Origin: Planctomycetota bacterium
Lineage (GTDB): Bacteria > Planctomycetota > MHYJ01 > JACPTZ01
Reading direction: 5' to 3'
NCBI GenBank assembly: GCA_016192525.1
Contig: JACPTZ010000114.1
Span: 1-32,136 of the forward strand
Length of the DNA stretch: 32,136 bases
The notes under the pieces were generated by a model. The model was not told where the DNA came from and made no database searches. It saw only the letters and a list, made by a program, of their open reading frames with translations. Each line of letters opens with the position of its first letter. Position 1 is the stretch's first letter. Below, piece by piece: positions 1 through 6,706 of the stretch. Both the position numbers and the translations under genes were made by a program.

Positions 1-1
1 C

Positions 2-172
2 ACCCTCGAGATCTCCATGCTGTTCCTCGCCTGGGTCACGCTCCTCGAGTGCCATCGCCGATCACGTCCCCTCCTCCGGGAGCCGCGACTGTGGATCGGC
101 TTCGGCCTCACGATCCTCCCGCCCACGATCGAACTCGTCGGCTGGCTGGCCCGCTGGCCGCCGCCGGCATGA
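2..172 (+). CDS. C-terminal fragment of a membrane protein
   Basis: An open frame enters from the left edge and ends at a TGA at 170-172, giving 56 residues of a larger protein. The visible part has a hydrophobic stretch (ISMLFLAWVTLLE), a short basic loop (CHRRSRP) and a second hydrophobic stretch (LWIGFGLTILPPTIELVGWL). This is the pattern of the last two transmembrane helices of an integral membrane protein. No family can be named from so little. The following 450 bases are repeat DNA, so no co-transcribed partner is evident. Confidence 0.55.
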   Translation, partial: TLEISMLFLAWVTLLECHRRSRPLLREPRLWIGFGLTILPPTIELVGWLARWPPPA

Positions 173-231
173 CGGCCGGCCGCGGCATGGGATGGAAGGC
201 GATCGGTGGGCCGCCCCTTGACTTCCCCCGT

Positions 232-281
232 GTCATTCCGAGCGTCGGGCGGTCGTTTCGCCCGACGCGAGGAATCTGACG
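232..281. repeat. GTCATTCCGAG-type dispersed hairpin, copy 1
   Basis: An imperfect palindrome running from TGTCATTCCGAG to GAGGAATCTGAC. The central stem is CGTCGGGCG (243-251) paired with CGCCCGACG (259-267). A second copy with a different stem sequence lies in the opposite orientation at 7738-7784, so the outer arms are conserved while the stem varies. Confidence 0.7.
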
Positions 282-332
282 CCACGGAGACATCCGGGCG
301 GTGGGACGGCGGCCTGAGAGCCAGTCCCCGTA

Positions 333-355
333 GGGGCACGGCGACGCCGTGCCCC
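333..355. repeat. 23-bp near-perfect palindrome
   Basis: GGGGCACGGCG and CGCCGTGCCCC surround a single base. It lies between the CATTCCGAG hairpin and the first GTACGAGG element. There is no T-run, so it is not an obvious intrinsic terminator. Confidence 0.6.
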
Positions 356-368
356 CGCAAGCCAAATC

Positions 369-534
369 GTACGAGGTTACCGCATTGTCATCCTGAGCGT
401 CCGCCGCAGGCGGACGCGAAGGATCGCCGGCTCATACGCCAAGTTCGCTCCAGTGCTGGTGATCCTTCGCCCTGCCCGCCGGACGGAGGCGAGCAGGGCT
501 CAGGATGACAACGCCAGGGGCGGTAACCCCGTAC
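369..534. mobile_element. Small non-autonomous inverted-repeat element (GTACGAGG family), copy 1
   Basis: A 166-bp element with no coding capacity. The left end is GTACGAGGTTACCGC and the right end, reverse-complemented, is GTACGGGGTTACCGC. Subterminal arms TTGTCATCCTGAGC and GCTCAGGATGACAA and an inner pair (GAAGGATC / GATCCTTC) make it a nested hairpin. It is flanked by a perfect 8-bp direct repeat GCCAAATC (361-368 and 535-542), the signature of a transposase-made insertion. The sequence shows the ends and duplications; mobility by a transposase acting in trans is inferred. Confidence 0.8.
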
Positions 535-624
535 GCCAAATCATCCCGCAACTCCCCCCCGCCGTTCCTGTATGAGATGTTGGGCCGGGAAGAAGACCCT
601 CCCCCGGCCGGAAAGGAGGTCGCC

Positions 625-1035
625 ATGGCCGGAGTCACCTACACCGTCTGGGCGTACGGATTCTATCTGGCGGTCAGCGTGGGGCTCACCATCTGGGTGG
701 CGCGAACGCTCCACAAGAACGGCCGGATCTTTCTGGTGGATACGTTTCTCGGCAACGAGAAGCTGGCCGATTCGGTGAATCACCTGCTCGTGGTGGGGTT
801 CTATCTCATCAACATCGGGTACGTCACGCTCGCCCTCAAGTACGGCGACAAGCCGGTGAACCTCGAAGAGACGATCGAGTTCTTCTCGACGAAGATCGGG
901 CTGGTCCTCATCGTGCTCGGCGTGATGCACTTCTTCAACCTGTACGTCTTCTCCCGGGTTCGCCGTCGCGCCCTGATCGAGAACGAGCCGCCCCCCGTCC
1001 GGCCGCAGGAGTTCCTGCAGACGAGGCCGGCGTGA
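625..1035 (+). CDS. Small integral membrane protein of unknown function
   Basis: A 136-residue protein. The ATG at 625 is chosen because AAAGGAGGT ends five bases before it; the frame stays open upstream, but into repeat DNA. Three hydrophobic segments are visible: about residues 6-25 (WAYGFYLAVSVGLTIWVA), 50-68 (LLVVGFYLINIGYVTLAL) and 88-108 (IGLVLIVLGVMHFFNLYVFS). A basic and then proline-rich tail (RVRRRALIENEPPPVRP) follows and is probably cytoplasmic. No catalytic motif is seen. It lies 66 bp upstream of a DCC-family thiol protein on the same strand, so the two are probably co-transcribed. I do not recognise a named family. Confidence 0.75.
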   Translation: MAGVTYTVWAYGFYLAVSVGLTIWVARTLHKNGRIFLVDTFLGNEKLADSVNHLLVVGFYLINIGYVTLALKYGDKPVNLEETIEFFSTKIGLVLIVLGVMHFFNLYVFSRVRRRALIENEPPPVRPQEFLQTRPA

Positions 1036-1101
1036 GAGGGGCTCCTGTCCGCCATCGGGGTGGCGAAGCGGTGAGGGGGCGGACGCGGAGGAGTCGATCC
1101 C

Positions 1102-1533
1102 ATGAAGAGGCTCCACTTCCTCTACGACCCGCGCAGCGCCTTCTGCCAGCGGTGCCGCGTCTGGCTCGCGAGGCAGTCGGCGTATGTGAAGATCGATCCC
1201 TGGCCGGCCCCGTCGCCCGAGACGCAGCGGCGATTCCCGGGGGCGATGGAGGGCCGCGCCGACGAAATGGTGGTCGTGGACGAGAACGGCGGGATCTACC
1301 GCGGACCGCACGTGGCCGTCATGTGTCTCTACGCCCTCCGCCGCTACCGTCCCTGGGCGCGGCGGATGGCGCGACCGGAAAACCTCCCCTTCGCTCTGCA
1401 CGGCTTCGGCCTGCTCGTCACCGGAACGGTCGATCTCTCAAAGTGGTTCGGCCCGGAGGCCACCCGCGCCCGCCGGACGGCCGCGGCCTCGGCCCCGGTC
1501 CCGTGGGCGCAACTGGCGGAGCGGTCGCCATGA
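1102..1533 (+). CDS. DCC-family (DUF393-like) thiol-disulfide protein
   Basis: A 143-residue protein with GGAGGAG upstream of its ATG. The N-terminus (LHFLYDPRSAFCQRCRVWL) resembles the DCC/DUF393 family. That family normally opens with D-G-x-C-x-x-C after a beta strand; here the cysteines are FCQRC (CxxC) and the leading DGD is replaced by DPRSA. Further matches are the central VVDENGGIYRGPHVAVMCLYAL block, equivalent to the family's hydrophobic core, and the later arginine-rich helix. Family members are predicted thioredoxin-like redox proteins, but substrates are unknown. It follows the small membrane protein at 625-1035 in a probable operon. Its stop overlaps an ATG (ATGA), whose reading frame soon runs into a dispersed palindrome. 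Confidence 0.65.
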   Translation: MKRLHFLYDPRSAFCQRCRVWLARQSAYVKIDPWPAPSPETQRRFPGAMEGRADEMVVVDENGGIYRGPHVAVMCLYALRRYRPWARRMARPENLPFALHGFGLLVTGTVDLSKWFGPEATRARRTAAASAPVPWAQLAERSP

Positions 1534-1571
1534 GCGCCTGGGGGTCCATGACCCTTGAAAAGAGGCGTTGC

Positions 1572-1602
1572 GGGTGGCACGGGCGGCTTGTCCGCCCGTG
1601 CC
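1572..1602. repeat. 31-bp palindromic repeat (GGGTGGCACGGGC type), intergenic copy
   Basis: A 31-bp sequence beginning GGGTGGCACGGGCGG, with CTTGT as its loop and ending CCGCCCGTGCC. An identical 31-bp copy lies inside the sigma-54 activator gene at 14629-14659. Here a second inverted arm, GCCCGTGCCACCC at 1631-1643, pairs with the first 13 bases and makes a larger hairpin. It lies between the stop of the DCC-family gene and the convergent membrane protein gene. Confidence 0.8.
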
Positions 1603-1677
1603 TGCGCGCCGCGAGCACAGGCAGCAGACGGCCCGTGCCACCCACCCGCACGGTCGGCGTCGACGGGCAACGGGCCG

Positions 1678-2745
1678 TCAAGTCGACGTTCCGGGAGATG
1701 GCGCCGTCGACGGCGGACCCGGCAGGACCGGCACCCCCCTCGCCTTCGCGTCGTCGAGGAGCCAGTCGCGGAACTTGTCGAACCAGGCCAGCTCGCGGTG
1801 GATGAGGAACGGTCCGCCGGAGCGGAGGCGGATCTCGATCGGCGGGCCGGGGTCGATCCCGGTCATCTCCGCGAAGGGGATTTCGCGAAGTTCGCCCTTC
1901 TCGGAGAACACCTTGAGGCCGTCGTCGCCGAACTGAAGGCCGCCGACCCCGCCGATGCGGCCGGCCGTCTCCCGGTGCCGCAGCCAGGCGCGCCCTGCGG
2001 CGATCTCGAGGAAGAAGACGAGCGCGGTCCCCCCGACGAGCCCGCCGCGCCACGGAAGATCGGCCCGCGCCGCCTCCCGCGTGACGACGACCATCCAGGT
2101 CACGGCCAGACCCGCGAGGACGACCCCGAGCGCCACGGAGACGCCTCCCGTCAGCGCCGCCCGCTCGGCGGCCTCCCGCTTCACGAGCGGGCCGTAGAAG
2201 AAGGCGACCTCGCTCGACGTCGACATCTTCTGCCCCCACACGTTGTCCCATTCCGAACGGATCCGGGCCCGAAGTTCGTCGCCATGTTCGAGCGACCGCG
2301 GATGGACGGAGAGGTGCTCATGCACGGCATGCGGGGCGGACTCCGTCGGGGCGCCGCCCGGCGGGACCTTCGAGAGATCGACCCGCCGGGCATAGAGTTC
2401 GAAGGCGCCCGTCCCGGGATCTTCGATGACGTTGGTGAGGTCCCTCCAGAAGATCCGCTGGCGGAGTCGCCCGGCCGACTCCACGGCGATCCCGTTCGGA
2501 TGCACCAGGTAGACCTGACTCCGGGCGATCCAGAGGACGACGCCGACGACGACATGCGCGAGGCCGAGCAGAAAGAGAACCGCCATGAGGGCCCAGCGGC
2601 CGAGGCCCGCCTCCTCGGCCAGCCACACCGGTCCGGCGGCGGCCAGGGCGACGCCGAGAAGGACGAGGAGCCCCGCCGCCAGCGCGAACCGAGCGCGCGC
2701 CGAGGCCCGGCGGGGGTAGTGGGTTTCTTCTGAACCCTCGCTCAT
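1678..2745 (-). CDS. Four-helix membrane protein of unknown function
   Basis: A 355-residue protein. The ATG at 2745 has a strong ribosome site (CGGAGGG, seven bases upstream); the longer frame to 3000 overlaps the toxin gene and is unlikely. Two transmembrane helices near the N-terminus (about residues 20-42 and 50-72) are followed by a soluble region beginning YLVHPNGIAVESAGRLRQRIFWRDL. A second helix pair follows (about 205-225 and 237-255), then another soluble region (GGLQFGDDGLKVFSEKGELREIPFAEMTGID). Each soluble part reads like a small beta-rich domain of the bacterial PH type: strand, 'G', strand, then an I/W-x-D/E-hinge. So the protein may be an internal duplication of (2 TM + PH-like) units. 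That fold is inference. No enzyme motif is seen. Confidence 0.7.
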   Translation of the reverse strand: MSEGSEETHYPRRASARARFALAAGLLVLLGVALAAAGPVWLAEEAGLGRWALMAVLFLLGLAHVVVGVVLWIARSQVYLVHPNGIAVESAGRLRQRIFWRDLTNVIEDPGTGAFELYARRVDLSKVPPGGAPTESAPHAVHEHLSVHPRSLEHGDELRARIRSEWDNVWGQKMSTSSEVAFFYGPLVKREAAERAALTGGVSVALGVVLAGLAVTWMVVVTREAARADLPWRGGLVGGTALVFFLEIAAGRAWLRHRETAGRIGGVGGLQFGDDGLKVFSEKGELREIPFAEMTGIDPGPPIEIRLRSGGPFLIHRELAWFDKFRDWLLDDAKARGVPVLPGPPSTAPSPGTST

Positions 2746-2765
2746 CCGGTGACCCTCCGGCGGGA

Positions 2766-3113
2766 TCAGATGTCCAGGTAGACCCGGAGCGCCTTGGCCA
2801 GGGCAAGGTCCTTCTCCAGGGAAAGACGGCCGATCGGGGCTCCACCGAGTTTGGACCGGTCGAGGGTGGTGATCTGGTGCGCCAGGGCCGCCGAGGCCTT
2901 CGCCAGGCCGCACTCTCCGGCCGAGAACTGAACCGAGGTCGGAGACGGAAGCAGCCATCGCGGACTCGTCGTCAGCGGAACGACCGTCACCGACCCCCAC
3001 GCGGGATGGGAAGTGAACGCGTCTCGCGAAACCACGATGCAGGGTCGCCGCCCGTGCTGCTCGGAGCCGGAGCGCGGCGCGAAGATCGCGACATACACCT
3101 CCCCCCTCATCAT
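2766..3113 (-). CDS. MazF/PemK-family toxin (endoribonuclease)
   Basis: A 115-residue protein of MazF size. The start RGEVYVAIFAPRSGSEQHGRRPCIVVSRD matches the family opening (RG-[DE]-[IV]-[YW] ... G-x-E-x-x-x-x-R-P-x-[VL]-[VI]-[VI]-S). The middle (VTVVPLTTS) matches the conserved V-x-x-[AV]-P-[LI]-T strand, and ALAHQITTLDRSKL matches the family's dimer/active-site segment. Known members cleave mRNA at short specific sequences and are neutralised by the upstream antitoxin. The ATG at 3113 overlaps the antitoxin stop (ATGA), so translation is coupled. A second in-frame ATG follows directly and could also serve as start. Confidence 0.88.
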   Translation of the reverse strand: MMRGEVYVAIFAPRSGSEQHGRRPCIVVSRDAFTSHPAWGSVTVVPLTTSPRWLLPSPTSVQFSAGECGLAKASAALAHQITTLDRSKLGGAPIGRLSLEKDLALAKALRVYLDI

Positions 3114-3367
3114 TTCAGATCCTCCAGCAGCCGGTGACGCACCTCTGACTCCGTTTCCCGCACGAACTCTCGGCTGTGCGGGGCCAGACGGGCGACGTAG
3201 TCGCGGAGTTCTCCATCGATGGCCTCCCGCTCCGCCTGCGCCAGATACCGCTCGACCGCGGCCCGGAGCAGATGGGCCCGCCGCATCTTGCGCTCCCGGG
3301 CGAGCCGGTCCAGCGCCCGCGCCGTCGCGGCGGGAAGGGTGAGGTGCAGTTCAAGTTGCTTGTCCAT
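3110..3367 (-). CDS. Ribbon-helix-helix antitoxin of the MazF-like toxin
   Basis: An 85-residue protein. The ATG at 3367 fits the short strand-helix-helix start (MDKQLELHLTLPAATARALDRLARERKMRRAHL, in part). This is typical of CopG/MetJ-type DNA-binding antitoxins: a beta strand (LELHLTLP), helix 1 (AATARALDRLARE) and helix 2 (RRAHLLRAAVERYLAQ). The acidic C-terminal part (REAIDGELRDYVARL...) is probably the toxin-binding arm. Such antitoxins usually repress their own promoter, and a good promoter lies 35 bases upstream. The 4-bp overlap with the toxin gene is the usual arrangement. Confidence 0.82.
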   Translation of the reverse strand: MDKQLELHLTLPAATARALDRLARERKMRRAHLLRAAVERYLAQAEREAIDGELRDYVARLAPHSREFVRETESEVRHRLLEDLK

Positions 3368-3401
3368 GGAAGTGTCCTGAAAGGGGTCCAACACGACATC
3401 C

Positions 3402-3430
3402 ATCTTATCGACCCATCGACGGCGGGTCAA
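3402..3430 (-). promoter_or_regulatory. Sigma-70-type promoter of the toxin-antitoxin operon
   Basis: On the minus strand TTGACC (3425-3430) and TAAGAT (3402-3407) are exactly 17 bp apart. The start codon of the antitoxin is about 35 bases downstream of the -10 box. The antitoxin probably binds here. Confidence 0.6.
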
Positions 3431-3511
3431 GTCTGTCCCTTCTCGGCCGCCCTCGGGCCTGGGCTCTGTCTGAAAACGGGCGATCCGATCAGTGCGTTCG
3501 GTGGCACAGGC

Positions 3512-3999
3512 GCACGAGGTTGCCGCATTGTCATCCTGAGCTCGGCCGGCCGCTCCGCCACACGGATGCCTGCCCTGCCTGTCCGCAGAAGCCCGCAGCG
3601 CGCAGGCGGAAGCCCCGCCGAAGGGCGGTCGCCCCCCTGTTGACGGGCGCCTCTGGTCTCAATCGCGGCGTCGCCGGGCAGGGGGCGGGGGCAAGCCCCG
3701 CCCCTGCCATTCCCGGACAAGTGTCGCAGTCACTTCCTGACGGTCCCCAATCCTACTACGCTGGTTTGGAAACTCGGCGCGCGACGCAAGTGCAACCGAG
3801 GTCCCGAGTAGGTCGCCCCTTCGGCAAGCTCAGGGCAGGCTCCGGCGACCGTAACGAGGGACCGGTCCTGTGGGGGGGCGACATCCGTCATGCCCCGTCC
3901 CCTCGTTACGGCCCCCGCCAAACGGATGGCGGGGGCCTACTCGGGGACTCGGATAAGAGGCTGGTCCATCTGAGTAGCGTAGTAGGATTAACCTCGTAC
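3512..3999. mobile_element. GTACGAGG-family element, copy 2 (488 bp, composite)
   Basis: The left end is GCACGAGGTTGCCGC, followed by ATTGTCATCCTGAGC, the same subterminal sequence as in other copies. The right end, read inwards, is GTACGAGGTTAAT. A perfect 8-bp direct repeat GCACAGGC flanks it (3504-3511 and 4000-4007). It is larger than the 166-218 bp copies because the interior holds other palindromes, including the nested inverted repeat at 3749-3989. No gene is seen inside. Most of the 3431-4127 gene-free stretch is this element. Confidence 0.7.
3749..3989. repeat. Nested inverted repeat, about 240 bp
   Basis: Perfect 14-bp outer arms AATCCTACTACGCT (3749-3762) and AGCGTAGTAGGATT (3976-3989) enclose further paired arms. 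CCGAGTAGG near 3804-3812 pairs with CCTACTCGG near 3937-3945, and CGTAACGAGGG (3850-3860) pairs with CCCTCGTTACG (3900-3910). The whole can fold as one long branched hairpin. It ends just before the right tip of the GTACGAGG element. Confidence 0.7.
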
Positions 4000-4127
4000 G
4001 CACAGGCTTTCCAGCCCGTGCGGCACAGGCTCGAAGCCCGTGCTACCGACTTCCTTCCACGTCCCACGTTTTCACACAGAGCCTGGCCTGGATTATTCAT
4101 GAACGGGAGGTGAGTCTCCCCGGATAA

Positions 4128-4248
4128 CCGTCCGCCCTGAGCGAGCCGGCTTCCGTCCGGCCGGCGAGTCGAAGGGCCGGACCGCAACACCGTGTCGCCC
4201 TTCGACTCGGCGGTCGAAACAACCGACCGCCTCGCTCAGGGCGGACGG
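4128..4248. repeat. 18-bp-arm palindrome overlapping the end of rlmN
   Basis: CCGTCCGCCCTGAGCGAG (4128-4145) is the exact inverse of 4231-4248. An inner pair CGAGTCGAAGGG (4165-4176) and CCCTTCGACTCG (4198-4209) follows. It resembles the widely dispersed 'CCTGAGCG...TCGAAGGG' repeats of environmental bacteria. The right arm supplies the last codons and the stop of rlmN. Confidence 0.75.
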
Positions 4249-5606
4249 CTTGATCTGCCGGGCGCTCGGCGCGAAGGCACCGCGCATTCATACTGTCCGC
4301 ACGCCGCGTCCTCCCCTGCCCCGCGGGCGCGGCGGAAGTGGACCGAAAGACGGTGCCCCCTCAGGATGTTCCAGAACTCCTGCGCTCGCTCGGGCGGAGT
4401 CGCCCGGAAGGGCAGCCCCTCGACGTCGTTGAACGGAATGAGGTTGACGTGGAAGCCCCGGCCATCGAGAAGTCGAGCGAGGAGATTCGCCTGCTCGGGC
4501 CGGTCGTTCACCCCGTCGAGCAGCACGTAGGAGATCGTCACGTCACGCCCGCTCTGCGCGCGATAGGCGGAGGCGGCGTCGAGCGTCTCGGCGACGGAGG
4601 CCAGCCCGCCGCGCCCCGTGGGGCGGGCGTCCCGCCCGAGCCCCGTGGGGCGGGCGTCCCCGCCCGCCCCGCGCGGGACGAGGTGAGGCGTCGGCCGGCG
4701 GCCAGAGGGGACTATTCTCGCGCGGGTCTCGTCGTCCGGGGCATGAAGCGAGACGGCCAGATGCGGGGCGGGTTGCGAGGCGGCGAGCTCCTTCATTCCG
4801 GCGAGGACACCGACGGTCGAGACGGTGATCCCGCGGGGGGCGAAGGCGCCGCCGGCGACGTGCGTGAGGTTCGCGATCGCGCCGACCACGTTCGCCGTGT
4901 TGTGGAGCGGCTCCCCCATCCCCATGAAGACGAGCGTGGCGAGCCGCATCCCGCGCGACTCCGCCTCGCGACGCAGCAGAAGCGCCTGAACCACGATCTC
5001 GCCCACGGAGAGATGGCGGGTGAGCCCGTTCATTCCGCTCGCGCAGAAGGCGCATCCCGCGGCGCAACCGACCTGTGTCGAGATGCATCCGGCGGCGATC
5101 GACCGACGGTCCGGACGGGGCTTCCCGTCGGTCCGGTTCCGGGCGCTCATCCGGTCGCGGGCGTAATCGCCCCGGATGGCGGGGATGAGCACACATTCCA
5201 CCGCGTCCAGACGCGGGCGGGTCCCGGGAACGAAACCCGGGCGGGTCCCGACCTCGTCACTGCGGGATAGAGGTGATTCTGGTCGCAATCTCCGACGCGA
5301 TCGACGGCCCGAACCCTCCTGCGACCGGTCGGTCCCCGCCCCTACGGTCGCACCGAAAGCGATCAGCAGCTTCGTCGTCCCGTCCTCGGCCTCGGACCGC
5401 TTCAAGACCGGCGGAAGGGCGAGCGCGAACTCCGTGGCGGCCGCCCGCAAGACGCCGCCGATCCACGGCTCGCCTTCCAGCCGATAGGCGGCCCGGAGCG
5501 AACGGGCGAGATTGCGGGACGCGCCGCAGAGGTGCCAGCGTCGAAGCAACTCCTCGACCGGTGGATCGAAGAGCGAGGCAGGCGGAGACGGGGCGGAGAC
5601 GGTCAT
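4236..5606 (-). CDS. rlmN: 23S rRNA (adenine2503-C2)-methyltransferase RlmN, with repeat-derived insertions
   Basis: A radical SAM enzyme that methylates C2 of A2503 in 23S rRNA and, in known members, A37 of some tRNAs. The cluster CAAGCAFC (C181, C185, C188) is the CxxxCxxC site. C174 in GCISTQVGC and C436 in AACGQ correspond to the two methyl-transfer cysteines of E. coli RlmN. FMGMGEP, VSLHAP and VNLIPFN match family blocks. At 456 residues it is about 80-100 longer than usual. Two blocks look inserted: residues about 88-134 (rich in R, S, G, P) and about 305-334 (GDARPTG repeats, from tandem palindromes at 4614-4666). The C-terminal SRPP and stop come from another palindrome. Family and Cys residues are clear; whether it is active with these insertions is unknown. 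Confidence 0.9.
   Translation of the reverse strand: MTVSAPSPPASLFDPPVEELLRRWHLCGASRNLARSLRAAYRLEGEPWIGGVLRAAATEFALALPPVLKRSEAEDGTTKLLIAFGATVGAGTDRSQEGSGRRSRRRLRPESPLSRSDEVGTRPGFVPGTRPRLDAVECVLIPAIRGDYARDRMSARNRTDGKPRPDRRSIAAGCISTQVGCAAGCAFCASGMNGLTRHLSVGEIVVQALLLRREAESRGMRLATLVFMGMGEPLHNTANVVGAIANLTHVAGGAFAPRGITVSTVGVLAGMKELAASQPAPHLAVSLHAPDDETRARIVPSGRRPTPHLVPRGAGGDARPTGLGRDARPTGRGGLASVAETLDAASAYRAQSGRDVTISYVLLDGVNDRPEQANLLARLLDGRGFHVNLIPFNDVEGLPFRATPPERAQEFWNILRGHRLSVHFRRARGAGEDAACGQYECAVPSRRAPGRSSRPP
4614..4666. repeat. Tandem GC palindromes inside rlmN
   Basis: Two tandem copies with a 27-bp period, each starting CCCCGTGGGGCGGGCGTCCC, at 4614 and 4641. Each folds on itself, and a further inverted arm follows at 4660-4676. 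Because the period is a multiple of three, the rlmN frame stays open and gains a repeated GDARPTG / GRDARPTG peptide. Confidence 0.8.
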
Positions 5607-5616
5607 TTCGCCCCGG

Positions 5617-5646
5617 ACTATACCGCGTCCGGGCGCACCGAGGCAA
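5617..5646 (-). promoter_or_regulatory. Possible promoter of rlmN, giving a near-leaderless mRNA
   Basis: On the minus strand TTGCCT (5641-5646) and TATAGT (5617-5622) are 18 bp apart. The -10 box ends only ten bases before the rlmN ATG at 5606, and no clear Shine-Dalgarno is present. Transcription from here would give a 5' leader of only a few bases. Confidence 0.4.
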
Positions 5647-5811
5647 GTGGCGAACCCGTGGGACGCGGATCGCTCAGGTGGGGCTATCGGAGGCGGCGGT
5701 TTTCCGGCAAGAGATCCGGGCGTACGGCGACTCGAGGCTGTTCACGCTCGATGGCGTGGTGCTGCGCCCTGGCGGGTGTCATGATGATGGCGACAAGATC
5801 GGGACAGGGCC

Positions 5812-6306
5812 ATGTCAAATTCGCCACCCTCACCTGACTCGGGCTCTGGGCCAGAGACGCGCTCCTCCTCCGCCGGGCACCCGCTCGATCGGAAGGAGAT
5901 CGGTCGAGCGCTTTGGGTCCAGGTGGTATTCCTCGGGGTCACTCTGTCGATCGCCCTCGGAATTCTCAGTTGCATCATGCTCTTCGTGATTCCGCAGTTC
6001 GCCCGTGTGTTTGAAGACATGAGAATGACTGTCCCGCTCCAGACACAAGTGCTTCTTGGGGCTTCGGAACTGGGATGGCTGTTCTGGTTGCCGGTATCCC
6101 TCCTCCCCCTGACTCTTCTTCTGCCGATCGTAAAGAGCCGCACCCTCGCGTGGGCCAGGAGAGCGGACGACGCAGCTCTGGCGCGGGTGGTGCAGTGGGG
6201 CCCCCCTCTGGGCCATGCAGCCCTCGTCATCGTCATGCTGATCTCGATCGCGTGGATTGTGTACGCGCTCTTCTTGCCCCGGATCGGCACGATCCGACCC
6301 GGATGA
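5812..6306 (+). CDS. PilC/GspF-like small membrane protein
   Basis: A 164-residue protein. A proline/serine-rich N-terminus (to about residue 28) is followed by a helix (about 34-60, VVFLGVTLSIALGILSCIMLFVIP). The segment VIPQFARVFEDMRMTVPLQTQVLL resembles the block after the first helix of type II secretion F / PilC platform proteins (P-x-F-x-x-x-F-x-x-x-x-x-x-L-P-x-x-T). Two more helices follow (about 88-107 and 138-158). True GspF/PilC proteins are about 400 residues with two repeats of the domain. This single short unit has no secretion gene beside it, so a function in secretion is not implied. Start is the first ATG; there is no strong ribosome site. Confidence 0.6.
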   Translation: MSNSPPSPDSGSGPETRSSSAGHPLDRKEIGRALWVQVVFLGVTLSIALGILSCIMLFVIPQFARVFEDMRMTVPLQTQVLLGASELGWLFWLPVSLLPLTLLLPIVKSRTLAWARRADDAALARVVQWGPPLGHAALVIVMLISIAWIVYALFLPRIGTIRPG

Positions 6307-6330
6307 GCGTCACTCTTCCTCGGCGCGCCC

Positions 6331-6548
6331 CTACGAGGTAAGCGTTCCGTCCCATTGTCATCCTGAGACCCGTAGCACGTGCTACGGGGCGAAGGATCAC
6401 CAGCGTGTGCGGGTTGCAGACTCCGACGCTGGCGATCCTTCGCCCAGCCGGCCAAACGCCTGTCCGCCATCTCCGCCACACAGACGGCGGACAGGCGTGT
6501 GGCGGAGCGGCCGGCTGGGCTCAGGATGACAATGCGGCAACCTCGTAG
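6331..6548. mobile_element. GTACGAGG-family element, copy 3
   Basis: About 218 bp. The outer arms CTACGAGGT and ACCTCGTAG, the subterminal ATTGTCATCCTGAG / CTCAGGATGACAAT and the inner GCGAAGGATC / GATCCTTCGC pairs match copies 1 and 4. The centre (TTGCAGACTCCGAC) is shared with copy 4 at 19203. The right half holds an extra hairpin (CGCCTGTCCGCCAT ... GGCGGACAGGCG). No flanking direct repeat is visible, so this copy is older or its tips have changed. It accounts for most of the gene-free stretch 6307-6706. Confidence 0.65.
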
Positions 6549-6555
6549 ACAGAGA

Positions 6556-6581
6556 CAACAACAACGAAGACAACAACAACG
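6556..6581. repeat. CAA triplet tract
   Basis: Two short runs of CAA triplets, each ending in CG, lie directly after the GTACGAGG element. Similar tracts adjoin other repeats at 19186-19202, 19394-19444, 21305-21320 and 24494-24526. Confidence 0.6.
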
Positions 6582-6657
6582 GAATGCGAGGGGAGGGCGG
6601 CGATGGGGAGGGCCGCTTCGCGGCGAGATGTGGGAAGATGCTCGATGTCGCACAAAG

Positions 6658-6684
6658 CGCCTGCCCGCCATCCGTGTGGCGGGG
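6658..6684. repeat. Short CCCGCC/GGCGGG hairpin module
   Basis: CCCGCC (6664-6669) and GGCGGG (6678-6683) enclose ATCCGTGT. The same CGCCATCCGTGTGGCGG module recurs, inverted or altered, near 3560, 3918, 6470, 21806 and 24459, mostly inside larger repeats. It lies just downstream of the epimerase gene. Confidence 0.55.
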
Positions 6685-6706
6685 CGACGAGTCGCCGCAC
6701 TCCAAA

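Noticed and set aside
1530-1805. A 91-codon frame starting with ATGA overlap after the DCC-family gene
   Set aside because: After 14 codons it runs through a dispersed palindrome and then antisense to the four-helix membrane protein gene. Composition is R/P/S-rich without a motif. It may be the stump of a lost third gene, but nothing supports a product.
5641-5811. Possible coding remnant (frame reading LSEAAVFRQEIRAYGDSRLFTLDGVV) between rlmN and the PilC-like gene
   Set aside because: The run is protein-like for about 30 residues, but there is no start or recognised family and the frame soon becomes nonsense. It may be an old gene fragment; too weak to annotate.
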